Part shown: piece after piece, positions 24,001 through 36,239 of the stretch | Numbering within the stretch: the first letter of the stretch is position 1 | Layout of the letters: the number at the start of each line of letters is the position of its first letter | NCBI GenBank assembly: GCA_030248195.1 | Contig: JASAND010020783.1 | Coordinates: 1 to 64,000, forward strand | Length of the DNA: 64,000 nt | Source of the DNA: Trissonchulus latispiculum | Lineage: Eukaryota > Nematoda > Enoplea > Enoplida > Ironidae | Reading direction: 5' to 3' | Program-made: the position numbers and the translations under genes | Notes under the pieces: model-generated | Seen by the model: the letters and a program-made list of their open reading frames with translations, nothing else | What the model was told of the DNA's origin: nothing | Database searches by the model: none

Positions 24001-27000
24001 CCTGTGGAAGACGAGGGGCGACATGTCTTGACCAAACGTTCACTAGGCGAGAATTGGTCAACTATTTCCATGTAGCTGGATGGTAATCATGAACTTGGAG
24101 ATTCCGTATTGATACGACATTGCATTTATTCCTCAAGCGTAGGCTACTGCTCCGCCGGTCGGATGAGGTGGTTTAGTCAGCATACTGCCTTTCTGAATAG
24201 GGCGTATTAATACATATGTTAAATACTCGCTATTCGAGGTGTATTTCACCAATATTTTGAGTGATTTCTTCATCTATCTTGTGTAGAAATTACGGCTTCG
24301 GCCTTAACAGTAATTATCCAAATCAGTTAATTAGTCAGTTGGTGTTTATTTTTGGTAGTGTCGAGTCGCCTCCGTTCTGTATCTATTATATCGCATTTGC
24401 TGTGTAATTCTTTATTGTTGTGCCTCACCATTAATATTGTAAGTTCTCTACAGTAAATCAATATGCCTTTTACAGTTTATTAGTGAAGGATTAGTAGTTA
24501 GGTAGGGTTCTATTTTCGCGAGTACTGCACCCCAGAGTTTCACCTGTAATCGGATTAGCCTCTTAATTGCCGGTAAATACCGGACAGTTTGCCGGTGGTT
24601 AATGCATATGTTGAATTAATAAGTGCTTCGTTCGTGTTTCCGATTAGACTAGGGCGTTGAGTTAGTGCGTCCTGTCAAGCTGCGTCCCGTCAAGAACTTA
24701 CAACCTCTTGTAGTTAGTATTAACCTACGTCTGCGAGAGACTGTTAAAACAATTATGTACTAAAAATGAGACCACAGATTCTGTTCCCATCCAACTTAAT
24801 CAAGTGGCTTGGGACATCGAAAAACATTATGCTACACGTGCGCTCCACTTGTGAGTGGTTAACGGAGGACCAACAGTAGAACAGCAACTGCTTGAGATAC
24901 CATCAGCTCGGCCAATACCCAGTTACCATGTACGCACCTTACACTGTGATGACATATAGCAATTTCTCTGTTTAGTGTAATTTGCGTTTTGCAGCTGTTG
25001 ACCAGTACAGTATACCAGTAGTAGACTAAAATAAACTAGCTAGCTAACTAACACTAAACAGTAGACTGTACAAATGGTTGTAACTACCGTGGGTATTGAG
25101 TTATGCGCCGTATCGTATCAAGTATTTTAACGAAACAGAGGTCACAAATTCGGACGCACCTGGTGCTACCGGAACCTGGCAGCTGGTTAGACAATCGTTG
25201 AGACTGGGGAATCGTTCCAATCTCGTATCGCAGTTGGATTCTTCACAGACATAGCAACTGCCCGGGCTCAGGCATTGGTGATATTCAGGCTCTGAAGTAG
25301 AGATGTTTTGGATTGGTGAAAATTATGGCAAATGCCCACTGAATAGGGTAAATAGAACTGATAATGGATTTTTAGCCTACAGTTTAGGTGTGGGTTGTGT
25401 CACTGCTACACCTACAAACACAATGCTAAGAGTGAGTTAGCTAGTCGAATCTTAATACAGCATATCACCTCACTATTTATAAGACAGACTCTCAAGGAGC
25501 AACTCAGAGTATTTTCAGCAGAGCTATGCGGGGTTTACTGGGGTTACATTTCAAAACTCTTTCATGATCTACGCTATTTTACTCCACTGAAAACCGTTAC
25601 CAGGCTCTGGAGGAGGAATTTCCGGTTCCACGTTTCCGCATGAATTTTCGCATTCCGACTTTTCTGGATAAGTTTCCCGAGACGAATCGCATTCGCCGAG
25701 ATCCGATCTACAGGACTGACAACCACTTATGCCACCAAAACATTGATATAAAATTTCTATAAACCATAAGAAATATAATAAAACTGTGCCCGAAATCAAC
25801 TGCACTGGGATTATCCCGGTGGTGGCGTAGACTGCTGAAAACATAGGATAACGTGGAGGGAATGGGGGGGGGGTGCAGGCTGCAGACCCCCGGACCGACA
25901 AGAAACGGGTAGACCCCCTCAGCGAAAAGGAAAAAAGGGCAGACCCTCTCGTCCAGAAAGGAAAAAAGGGTAGACCCCTCACTGATTTCTACTAAAAATT
26001 AATAATTTTTTAGCAAATTTTAACCATTTTTTTCAAAACATTTCTTAGAAATCGCTAAAAATTGTCATTTTTTGCTAATTTTTGATCAAAAACGTTAAAA
26101 ATTCGCAATATTTGCTAGTTTCGGGGCAGGCCCCCTTAAAATTTTGCAATTTTTTAGGGGTAGCCCCTCGCCGAGGTCGGGGTGACCCCCCTCCAGAATC
26201 GGAGACCCCATGTTAATGTATCGCTGCAAATTGTGGAAATTTGAAACTACCAACTGCTATCTGTAAGAGGCGAAGGTCTATAAAGTAAATGTAACCAACA
26301 TAATGGAAAGCACAGCTGGATAAGTGTGAAGTAAAAGACGGGAATATGTTTACTTAGACTTTTAGCTCGCAACCTGCAATGCGAATTCTTTCCAGTAAAG
26401 CTCGATGACAGAGGCCTTCAAATGAAAGCTCCTAGATTTTGGAGGAATTGGTCAGTTACTTGTTTGGTGGGTTTTTAAAAGTAAAACAAAGATTCAAATA
26501 TTCAGAGCTAATGCTTGCTCTGTGACGCAGGCGGTATTCTGTGCAACAATCTGGAATGGACAGTATATATTTTCTAAGTCTTACTTGCACTTTTGAGGTA
26601 CCCCAGGGACCAGAGCCCGGCATGTAGAAGCCAAGTCTTCGTTTATGGACGTAAATTTGTTCAAAAAACTAGAAACATGTTTTTGTGTTTGTTAAAATCA
26701 ACCACCGTTTATGGCAGGCTTTTATTTAACAATGTTACTACTACTTATAAATTGCCAAATAATACCAGCACTAGTACAGGTGGCTTCGCATTCTGATTCT
26801 GTGGAAAATGTCGGAACGCTTGCAAAACATTTTCCCAGCTCTGGCAGACATCGTTTGCACCCGTCAATGCATTGATAATACATTGCTAAAATAATTGCAA
26901 TTACATACTTTTTAAATAGTCAATAACTCTCTACTGAACGATTTTAAATCTACGATGCGAGGTAAATAGAATGCCCAGGGTTCGCCTCCAACCAAGAATC

Positions 27001-29755
27001 TAATTTCTTCAGGACTCTGGTGGTGTATAACTTTCTTTCATTTATGTTCTTGGAAAATGTGGAAGGGTGAGTCTAGGGTAAGTGACAGCAATAAAACCAA
27101 AAAAACCGACTAACAAATCACAAAACTGATTAATTCGAAAGGATTTCTACCAACTTTTTTGTAGGTTGCAAGAAGATAAGCACTGTTGTTGCGTCTCATA
27201 GGTCTGCCCATCTTGGTCGCTGCATTCGTCGGGAAAGCAGGGTTCGCAGTCAGTTGTGCAACTGTACCGATTTGCTAAAAGCAGTAAAAATAGTAAAAAT
27301 CTTGAGCAAACTAATCAAGTATTTCACGAAATTTCTTTTGTCTATTCGAAGCAAAATATCGTTGGCGCTCTCTGAGCATAGACACATTTCAAATTGGACA
27401 CCGAAGTGTAGAATCATGTCACTTTGATACAATACATGATAGAACTGAAAGAAACAATTGCCACTGCAGCATCTCCGACCCGAAATATTCGGGACTGAGG
27501 AGGTGGGGATCGAGCCCAAAACCTTTTGCAATCTAGGCCAGTGGCCAATAAAGGCCGCACAGGCACGATCGAACTAAGCCTAAGCTTGAATTCGCTCAAG
27601 CTGTAGTGATATTTTTAGAAACGCGCACCAGCTTTTCGGTGTAAGCAACAATGGACCAGAGCAATAACTCTACAAGTACTATATTGCCGCTCCGCTAGCA
27701 TTACGATGGAATTGAAAAAATGATTACCACTGCAGCATTCCCTGCGTGTTAATTAATTAATTAACTTTACGAACGAAAGGCTGCGAGTTGAAATGCCGCC
27801 GCCGATTCCACTTTGACAGGCTTTTGGTGATGCACGACTTTCAATCCATTTACTTGCTCCCTATTTAGTTAAGTATAACCAAAAGTGCATAATTGCAGTA
27901 TATATAAGAAGAAGAGTAAGCCACTAGAGGGATCCTCTTCTTGGCATTGCGTAACGGTGCCCACCCACAATACGCGAATGTTCCCCCGTTTGGTGGGGGG
28001 GGGGGTAGCAGAAAAGAGGTCCCCGTTTGGTGGGGGTAGCCAACAGCCAATCAGATTCAGCCAATTTTAGCCTGACCTGGCGACCCGCGACCCCCCCCCC
28101 CAAACGAGACCCCCTCCCCGTTTGGTGGGGAGTAGAGCAGAGGATTACGGTAGTTTTTGTTCTATTTGAAAATAGGTCCCCGTTTGGTGGGGGGGGGGCG
28201 TAGCAAAGAGAGGTCCCCGTTTGGTGGTGGGGTAGCAAAGAGAGGCCCCCGGTTGGTGGGGGGGGGGGGTAGCAAAGAGAGGTCCCCGTTTGGTGGGGGG
28301 GTAGGCAAAGAGGTCCCCGTTTGGGGGGGTCGCCAACAGCCAATCAGATTCAGCCAATTTTAGCCTGACCTGGCGACCCGCGACTCCCACCCCAAACGGG
28401 GACCCCTGCCTACCCCCCTCCCCCACCAAACGGGGACCCCTTTTGCATACCCCCCCCCCACCAAACGGGGACCCCTTTTGCATACCCCACCCCCACCAAA
28501 CGGGGACCCCTTTTGCATACCCCCCCCCACCAAACGGGGAGGGAGTATGCTTGTCGACCCCCCCCACCAAACGGGGGAACTTTCGCGTATTGTGGTCGGA
28601 GCACCGTTACGCAATGCCAAGAAGAGGAGCCCTCTAGTGGCGCACTCTTCTTATATAGTGCAATTATGCACTCTTGGTATAACGATATGAAAGTCATGCA
28701 CCACAGAAAGCCTCAAAAACATCCGACCTTTGGCGGAATTTGAACCGCAGACTGTCGTTTACAGTAACAACGTTTTGCCAGTTGAGCCACTGAATCATAA
28801 CCATAGCAAGCTAGCCAGAGTTCATATATGTATGCAGTATATACCGTGCACGTCATTATGCGTAACGTTAAAGCATCTACGAATGTAAGGCAGAATATTA
28901 TTACTTAATTATTATTTAATTATGGATAATTATTTATCATAACTAGGCCACGTGATACGGGATACTTACTTCGACTGTTTCTAGCTTCGCCGCAGAGTGT
29001 ATGTCGCAGACACTCCGTTTCATTGATGTAGGCTTGAAATTGGGTGCAGGTTTCGAAGCTTCCCGGACATTCTACACAGAATCGATCCCCTGGATGACAT
29101 TCCCACAAAGCTGAAATTCGAAAATCGTAAATTGTCAACAAACCTAATTTTTGCGACATTTTTCGTGATTCTCCAGTGGAAGAAATCGGGAAACGGGAAA
29201 ATTGTAGACTACTCAGAAGTTCTAACCAATATCCAAATGAACATACAGAGAGGCAAGATTTTGAATCAATTCTAACTGGGGGTATTTTACAATTTTGTTC
29301 AGAACTGCCAAAACCCCCATGTGACAATGATTTTGGGTAAATTGTGAAATCAGATGGATTGGTATATAATTTATTATATTGCTTCACAATATCATCTTCC
29401 AAGCTAGGAGAAGCTTTCTGCAATTTAAATGGCTGTTGTCTACATTTCTCAAAACTAAAAAGCAATTTATCATCTGGCCCTTTCATCTTCAGAGGAAGGG
29501 AATTGCCAAAACTTCTCGTCAAACCGATGAACCGAAATAGTTTCGATTTTGTAAAATAATCAAAAGGGGTGCATTTCAAATATAATCCTAAAACAAACGT
29601 TAATCTTCGCCCTTCAGTACCTAGAGGATCAGAAACTTGTTTATAAACAACGTCAGCATTGAGTTTAGTTCACAATAAACTCAAAAACTGTGACTAACTA
29701 ACATACCGCCAACAAGCCAAACTTTTAGAAGAATGAAGAACAACACTATCACCAT
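21013..29755 (-). CDS. Gene A: secreted protein with eight six-cysteine modules and two ShKT domains
   Basis: Eleven exons were built by eye: 29755-29707, 29110-28970, 27274-27155, 26885-26766, 25756-25601, 25291-25160, 23936-23805, 23419-23282, 23009-22881, 21762-21643 and 21167-21013 (TAA). The total is 1392 nt, 463 residues, and every junction is phase 1. Exon 1 is a signal peptide (MVIVLLFILLKVWLVG). Exons 2-9 each hold one module, C-x(3-7)-C-xx-C-x(4-6)-C-x(12-15)-C-x(3-4)-C, usually preceded by Tyr-x-Cys; I do not recognise the family. Exons 10 and 11 are textbook ShKT domains (C...C..WA...EC..NP.YM..C...C..C). ShKT occurs in cnidarian toxins, metalloproteases and many secreted animal proteins, so toxicity cannot be inferred. 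Exon 8 needs a GC donor (G|GCAAGT). Exons 6 and 7 are the same length and nearly identical in pattern, suggesting recent duplication. AATAAA overlaps the stop codon. Confidence 0.8.
25850..26215. repeat. C/G-rich repeat in an intron of gene A
   Basis: GGGTAGACCCC-type and AAAGGAAAAAAGGG units recur at 25900-25980, and GGGGTAGCCCC-type units near 26155, around an AT core with repeated TTGCTAATTTTT and CTAAAAATT motifs. Outer C-runs face G-runs, suggesting a decayed foldback element. The adjacent frame is not supported as coding beyond exon 5. Confidence 0.4.
27775..27872 (+). repeat. tRNA-related SINE fragment
   Basis: GGCTGCGAGTTGAAATGCCG resembles a B-box region. The GGCTTTTGGTGATGCACGAC segment that follows matches, in inverse, the segment at 28684-28715. 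It is therefore a left-hand partner of the minus-strand copy, with the G-rich element inserted between them. Confidence 0.45.
27880..28676. mobile_element. G-rich inverted-repeat element, second copy
   Basis: The termini CAAAAGTGCATAATTGCAG and the complement ending CTCTTG match the element at 7352-8500. The flanking GTATAAC is duplicated exactly (27873-27879 and 28677-28683), again 7 bp. The interior has the same GTTTGGTGGGG arrays, two CAGCCAATCAGATT boxes and the CACAATACGCGAA block near both ends. It lies in the intron between exons 2 and 3 of gene A. Confidence 0.88.
28684..28800 (-). repeat. tRNA-derived SINE head
   Basis: Read on the minus strand, it begins with an A-box-like TTCAGTGGCTCAACTGGC and has a perfect B-box, GGTTCAAATTC, at about 28731-28745. 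A GAGGCTTTCTGTGGTGCATG body follows. This is the layout of tRNA-derived SINEs. It faces the inverted partner at 27775-27872. Confidence 0.55.
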
Positions 29756-29759
29756 TCTA

Positions 29760-31495
29760 GAAGTAAACCACTTTCAAGAGTGTCGTTTTTAATTAAAACA
29801 GTAACAAGGACGTCACTGTTAAATTAAGTAATATTTTTGTTACACTGTTTCATTGTTTACAAACTTGTTTGTCTGTAGCGTAGGTATGTTCTTTTGTTTA
29901 TAGCTACGAATATGCAGTCCTGAAAACGTGTAGTTACATAGGTTTGGAGGTGGTTACAAGTGATTAATCCTTTTCAGAAAAACTTCATTTTCGTAGTTGT
30001 CGTCATCGTAGACGGGCGATACTAGGGAGCTAACAAGAAGGACAAGAGCGCTAGCTGGAAGGCAATACAAAAGCGCTAACCCATCCTCGACTCCATCAGT
30101 AAATGCTAGTATTACTTTCGCTATGTCGCCTCAACGCTGTCACCACAATTGGGGGTTAGAACCAACACACCATCCCAGTCGTTCGACTCCTGTAGTAAGA
30201 CATCCATGAGCTGCTTATACGTAAAGAACAGTATTTCGATACTCCAGGCCTTTCGAGCAGATAAAGTGCCATTCCCAAGCAAACCTGGAAGTGCCCGCAC
30301 AGATATTATTGCTGGTGATCCAATTAGAGCACTTTGCCTTTTGCAAATATTAGTGTTGTTGCCGTTTTGTGGCTCGGCCGGCCTTCCGCGTGATGCAATT
30401 CGGCCGGTCGCCCGGCTCGTCGAACAGGTAGGCCTGTCAAAAAACGGGCCCAAGCACAAACTTTCCCCCTAAAGTAACAGTTTGTGTCTAGTCCTGATCG
30501 CTTCGTGCTAGTTAGTCTCATAGTTAGGTTTTGTTATTGGTGTTTCAAGTTTCACTTTTCCAGCTTGGGTTAGTTGGGTGAGCAAAAAGTGCAACTTCTG
30601 GTGGTCTGATCCTCTAGCTGACAAGCTGTCCATCTTCCTCAAAATTCACAGGATTAAACAGCACATTTTTGAGAGGAAACGAGAAAAGCTGATTTTTTGA
30701 GAGAAAAGTAAACATGGGGCCGCCACCCCCCCCCCCCTCCTCTGGACACCAAGTAAATGATGGTATTTTGATTTGTTAAGGTTGGCTTACACTAGACAAG
30801 TTTGTAGAAGTTTAGTTTGCAAAACAGGATTATTCCTTAGTTTGGGCAAAGAGTGGCACCAAACCAATTCGGGAGTAATAATGACTGCTTGCGCCAACCT
30901 TGGACGCGTCGCTGACACTGGGCTCGTTTTGGGCTGCTTGATCTGCTAAACAAATCTTTACGCTTTACGCTTACGCTAACCGTTAGCACCTACTGTAGCA
31001 TGTAATCAACTCTGAATAGGCTCTAATCTTTTGGTTTTGTCAACTCACTCAACTCATCCAACTCACCAAAGCTTAAACAACTAATCGTTGAAAACTGGCG
31101 CAAAAAAGTTACACTTTGTGCAGCTGGGTGAGGGGGAATGTATATTTGGGCCAAAACGGGCCGGCCGGAACCAGTTTTATCCAATATTTGATACCTTTTG
31201 CAAACGTTTCGGCATTAAATGATGCACACAGTTAGTCCTGGCTACTATTACAGATAATATCACGTACTACATATATTGGTCTGACTGAGAAGACCGGCCG
31301 ACCTGCAGGCTGTTTCTGACCCGGCTGGATTGGCTCTACCTAGCCCGGTGTCGTATGCTACTTTTTCCCTCATGCTAGATTTCCCACCTAGGTAATAATG
31401 CATATAAATACCAGGTATTTAATTTGATGTATGAGCTAGGCCGTAGTCTCTTGTCATCCTATGTGTAAGCGACTTCGAAGCCCTCATCGAGGTAT
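29760..31495. other. Intergenic DNA with an unassigned GC-rich block
   Basis: 30120-30480 is GC-rich and open on both strands for about 110 residues, but I recognise no protein family and no splice sites. GGCCGGC motifs recur at 30380, 31155, 31300 and 31850, suggesting repeat-derived DNA. A C-run lies at 30727. Confidence 0.4.
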
Positions 31496-31499
31496 ACTA

Positions 31500-31690
31500 G
31501 CTCAAATGCTAAATTGTAGGGATTTGAACTGCGATATCTCTAAACTGGATTGACCCTGGACTCTAAAAATTAAACATCTAAAAACTATAAATTTTTGGGC
31601 ACATATGGGGGTATACTATACCCAAAAATGAGCGAAATCGGTGACTATAAAATTTAGTACCCAGCGACCACCTCCCTTAAGTGGTGGAAA
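31500..31690. repeat. Dispersed repeat copy
   Basis: GGGATTTGAACTGCGATATCTC, TGACCCTGGACTC and ATGAGCGAAATCGGTGAC recur inverted at 34230-34385. It ends at CTCCCTTAAG, like other members with TTAA ends. No coding capacity. Confidence 0.55.
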
Positions 31691-31867
31691 TAATTTCTTT
31701 AATTCGACCTAAGTAATTAAGGATATAATTGATTAATAAATTACTAAAAGATTGTATTAACTAGAGAGCCTTAGGCTACTTATTTTGCCAGCCAGTGAGT
31801 GGGTACTCTAGTCTAAATTCCGTGTATAGTTTAAGGTTAGGGACTACCGCCCGGCCGGGCCCGCCGA

Positions 31868-32472
31868 CAACAGTTTGGATCTTTTCAGGACAACCCCCCC
31901 CAGGTCCAGATTCTGCAAAACGTGACCAAATTAGCTGAAATTTGGTATGGGTATGTTTTCGACTACGCTGAGTTCAAATATCGCAAAATTTCTCGATTTC
32001 GCGAAATTCTATTTTTTCGATTCGTAAGGGGGAACCGAAAACTTTTTTGCCGCCAATTTTGCTGAAAAGTTTTATATAGGGGTTTTTTTGACCGCTGAAC
32101 ACGAATTTGAAGTCCGTTTTTCGATTCAGCTTTTCGTTAGCTCAGCGCATGCTTGCAACGTAAGCTTACAACTTTAGCTTATATCAAGCTAACAAAAAGC
32201 TGAATTGAAAAATGGACTTCAGATTCGTGTTCAGCGGCCTAGTAAACCCCTATGTGAAACGTTTCAACAAAATCGGTGACAAAAAGTTTTCGATTCCCCT
32301 TGGTCCCCCCCCCTTACGAATCGAAAAAAATCGAATTTCGCGAAATCAAGAAATTTTGCGATATTTGAACTCAGCGTAGTCGAAAACATACCCATACCAA
32401 ATTTCAGCTCATTTGGTAAAGTTTTGCAGAATCTGGGCATGGGGGGGGTTATCCTGAAAAGATCCAACAGCT
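31868..32472. repeat. Foldback element of about 600 bp
   Basis: The left arm (GGATCTTTTCAGGACAACCC, GGTATGGGTATGTTTTCGAC, then a GAAGTCCGTTTTTCGATTCAGC block) is mirrored by the right arm (GCTGAATTGAAAAATGGACTTC, GTCGAAAACATACCCATACC, then TTATCCTGAAAAGATCC). The arms are about 280 bp with a short AT centre. No transposase. Confidence 0.8.
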
Positions 32473-32479
32473 TTATATA

Positions 32480-33625
32480 CAATTTGAGCCAAATTATAGC
32501 TTATATTTAATATTTGATGATTGTATTCGATAACATTTCTGATCGATCAGCAGCAACAGTACAAAATTTCAATTAAATTTTGTATGTCCTGTGAGAGAAA
32601 TTGAGTTCGACTAAATCTATGTAGGTTGAATGGCAAAATTGGATTAAGTTTTATAGGTATGCATAAACTTACCGAGTCATGATACCTACACATTTTGTGC
32701 ACGTTTAGTTTCTTTGAAATTTGCCAATTTTTGTACTAAAGGTATTGGCGAAGGTCCGAAAAAAGCTTTGTTTCATTTTCCTTACTTCCCTTTCTTTTCT
32801 TTTCTTTTTCTTGCTTTCATATTTCTTCCTTTCATTCTTTCTTTCCTTTAAACTGAACTAAGATAATGGAATATCTGTACGATAGTTATCCGACAAGGGA
32901 GTTATCAATCGGTATTGTTTCTTTTTGTATTTTTTAATAATTTTCATTTTGAAACAGCAGCAGCAGCATAAGCACAATAAATATTACAAAGTCTCAAAAT
33001 ATGGAATTTAATGCGTTTAGTTAAACTGACATAAACGGCCGGGTTTTATGGAGACCAAGATATCGTATACCACGTTTTCAACTGCACATGAAAAGCAATA
33101 ACTTTTATCGGTTTTATCGTTATTTCTCAGAATTCTTCGTCGCAGACAAGTTCTGCGAGTTACAACAATGGAAAACTGATATCATGTAGTTTTTAACAAA
33201 ATGTGATAAAATTTAATGAGTCAGCTAAAATTGCTTATATTGAATGGATTGAAAACTGCTTTCATTTGAAGCCTTAGAGGCGCTTTCAAATTATAATCCT
33301 ATTGTGAGTTAAACTTTAATTTTTAATTTTAAATTTATATATTTTTTCTTGCTGAAAATGTGAAAAATCTCATGGTGTTTAGTTTTTCTTTGTTTTGACT
33401 GAAAAGGTTGAACTTTTGCAGAGTTGTTAGTTCTTTACTGCATGACAGCTAGGTAAAAATTGTTAAAAATAAGGAAAGAAGCCAAATAAATGCTAGCACT
33501 TACGAAGTTTGCCTTAAAGTTCTTAGGAAAAGGGAGCCTCAGAGTATTATCAAGTTTTCGTAGTCGCTAAAAATATAGTTCTAGCAATAATATTTGTCTG
33601 TAATTAAATTAAATGCTTTTTATTG
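32480..33625. other. AT-rich DNA
   Basis: A pyrimidine-rich CTTTCTTTTC run lies near 32780-32850. I see no exon or repeat that I can support. Confidence 0.4.
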
Positions 33626-33628
33626 CAG

Positions 33629-33720
33629 CATATCAGACCACTGGTCTGTGCGTGCCTGTACATCCTTGCATCTGCGTGCAAGCACACAGGGAACCCTCTG
33701 GGCCCACAGCATTATATCAG
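33629..33720 (+). other. Possible isolated internal exon
   Basis: A GC-rich 92-bp stretch lies between a strong acceptor (TTTTATTGCAG) and a perfect donor (CAG|GTAAGT). All three frames are open across it, so the coding frame cannot be chosen; 92 nt would change phase by two. No neighbouring plus-strand exons were found. It may be a real exon of a gene I cannot assemble, or a repeat-borne exon. Confidence 0.3.
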
Positions 33721-34229
33721 GTAAGTTACTCTATGCAATTGTAGACTGCATATTGTGCCAACAGAAAACACTACACCCCTTCCAAAACCAGTGAAATAGT
33801 ATTCGATATGAGTTGAAAATCGTGAAACCCTAAGGAATTTTCCCAAAACTCACACTGTTAGCACATTCACAATGTGTTTGCTACAGCAACGCCTAAATGA
33901 AATTATGATTTATTATAAAATTTTAAAAAAATTGCCATTATCTGTAAACTTTTGGTATATATTTTAAATTTCTGCTCATTTTGGGTAATACGTAGCATGT
34001 TAGCATGTTTCGGGGTCGATACTATTAAAGTACAACCTAACTGGCTAACCCTGCTAAAATGGGCTACCCAAACCCCATCCTATCAATACTGTGCTTAACC
34101 CGGGTTTTTAAACTCGGCTTTACAATGGGATTAACAGGTGATCTTGGGTTAACGATAGCCCTGGTCTTGTGATGAAACCCGGATTTAGAAATCGGAGTTA
34201 AAACGAGGTTCGGGAGTGGTCGCTGTGTA

Positions 34230-34390
34230 TCATTTTATTGTCACCAATTTCGCTCATTTTCGGGTATAATATACGCTCATATATATGTTCAAAAACAAGA
34301 CAAATTTTTTGAGTCCAGGGTCAACCAGTTAAGAGATGCATATTGCAGTTCAAATCTCCACAATTTAGTAGTTATGTTAGCACGCCTCGC
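34230..34390. repeat. Dispersed repeat copy, inverted relative to 31500-31690
   Basis: It contains GTCACCAATTTCGCTCATTTT, the TTCAAAAACAAGACAAA block also found near 8770, and GAGTCCAGGGTCAACCAG, the inverse of the 31550 copy. No coding capacity. Confidence 0.5.
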
Positions 34391-34810
34391 TGAGTGCTTC
34401 GTTCGCGAACACATAGGACGACAAAAGACATCAAAGACGGCATGGCAAATAAATCAATTTAAATCTTCTACCTGTAGGTATTTCTTACTGCATTAGTTAC
34501 AATGACAAGCCAAGCAACGAGCAAAAAAACAGCGTTTGCACGATTGGTCAAGCTCAGTTCAACTGTTACCTATTTACTTCAAATTTTAACTAACTTTCTA
34601 ACTAACTTCTAACTCTAACTTTCTCATACTGTTTTGTAGAGACTTAGTGCAAGAAAATAAAATATTCAGGACGTCAGGAGCTCTTATTTGATATAAAATT
34701 TGGCTATATTGCCATAATTTGAAAATTTGCCAGTTTTTGACTATAGGCCTCCGTCATCGCACTAAGGCATGCATCCACAGTTCTACGGCAGCAATTGCAG
34801 TGAAATCTAC

Positions 34811-35679
34811 TAGAGATGAAACCGGGTTACCTGGTCACCGGGTCAGTTTGGGGCACTAAATGGACCGGGTCACCGGGTCAACGGGTCAGGAGCCCTGACC
34901 CGGTCTTGACCCGGTATTTTTAATGAAGGGATTTTTTGCTGTTAAAGCATATTTTTCACAATTTTTACCAGTTTTTACCACCTGAAAACTTCAATAAATA
35001 CTCAATAAACTAGCAATGGGAATATTCTTAACTTAACCGTGTATATAGTTTTTAAATGCTTGTCGCTGTAGTGTCCTCATAGTATTTGCAATGTCCTGTA
35101 AAGCTAAAATCTAGGTTTGAAACTACAATGATAGCGTTGAATGTTAACTAGAAAATGGAATTATTACATGGGCCCTGAGAGTCGGAAATTTTTATTTTAA
35201 AATCTAAAATTTTCCATGCTCCGTCTACTGTTAGAGATTTCTCGCCGCTGCTTTCATTTTTGGAGGGAGGGAGTCAGACTGTGTGTTTCAAATCTCGGTA
35301 AGAAGAAAAATCTCAGAAAAACAACGGTTACAGATTCTGAGTTTTGCTTTGCATTTTTTCTAATCGTTATGGACTACAATCTCTAGGAACTGATGGAGTT
35401 TTGTTTGTTTAACTTATAGAATAATATTGTCTGAATCCTACCCATAAGCAAGAATATTTCCACAGAATCTCCACTGAGTGAAACCCTCAACCATACAACT
35501 AAATAAAATATTTTACTAAAGTATAATGATAAAACACAGAAGTTTTAATGTTGGCTAATAAGCTCTATGACTGGAATTAGATGATGTGATGACTTTGGCA
35601 AAGTATTTTGTTCCAATTTTCTAAAATACCAGGTCACCGGGTCACCGGGTCAGCTAATAGTGACCCGGTTTCATCTCTG
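34811..35679. mobile_element. hAT-type MITE built of GGGTCACC repeats
   Basis: The termini are TAGAGATGAAACCGGGT and ACCCGGTTTCATCTCTG. Flanks AAATCTAC (34803-34810) and AAACTTAC (35680-35687) agree at six of eight positions, consistent with an old 8-bp duplication. Subterminal CCGGGTCACCGGGTCA units lie on both sides of an AT-rich centre, the same plan as the elements at 8837 and 15201. No transposase. Confidence 0.75.
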
Positions 35680-36239
35680 AAACTTACCACACATCTTCCT
35701 TTCATATGTGCGAATTGGCACATCGAATTTGGTTAGAATATCTCGGCTTTCACCCGACTGATGAACCATTACATCTAAAAATTTGAGAAAATGACGTGTT
35801 TTGAGGCAAAACGCCAATGCGGTAACTAAAACTGTGAACAGGTTACAAACAGCAGCATGGATTGTGTGTATACTTGTATGCAGAAGATTGATCCTCTACT
35901 TGTGTACTGTGTTAGTACGCGAAACCTGTGCAGTGAACGGTTAGTTCAGGCAATGACGGAATATTTCTTGGGTGACGTTTCTGCAAGTCATAATTGTGCA
36001 AAAGTCGACTTCATCCAGCTTTGAAAATTTCTAGAAAATCGCTGAGCTATTATGCAAAAACACCTCATATGTATGTGTAGCATAACCTGTATTACCACAT
36101 TACCTATCCCTGATTAACATTGTTCCTCATTTGCTCTTGCACAGCGCTCAAACTTTTGGTTACCGCGATATTTTCCTACCTTTTTGTTTTCCTGTGTTTA
36201 ACACATTTCGGGGTCATCTGCAGAGGGCTATTGTGAATG

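Noticed and set aside
28920..29579. A 219-residue continuous frame on the minus strand
   Set aside because: Only 29110-28970 fits as an exon (acceptor, donor, phase and cysteine module). The upstream part is intron that happens to be open.
30121..30521. GC-rich frames of about 110 residues on both strands
   Set aside because: Open on both strands, with no recognisable domain or splice sites. More likely repeat-derived or GC-driven.
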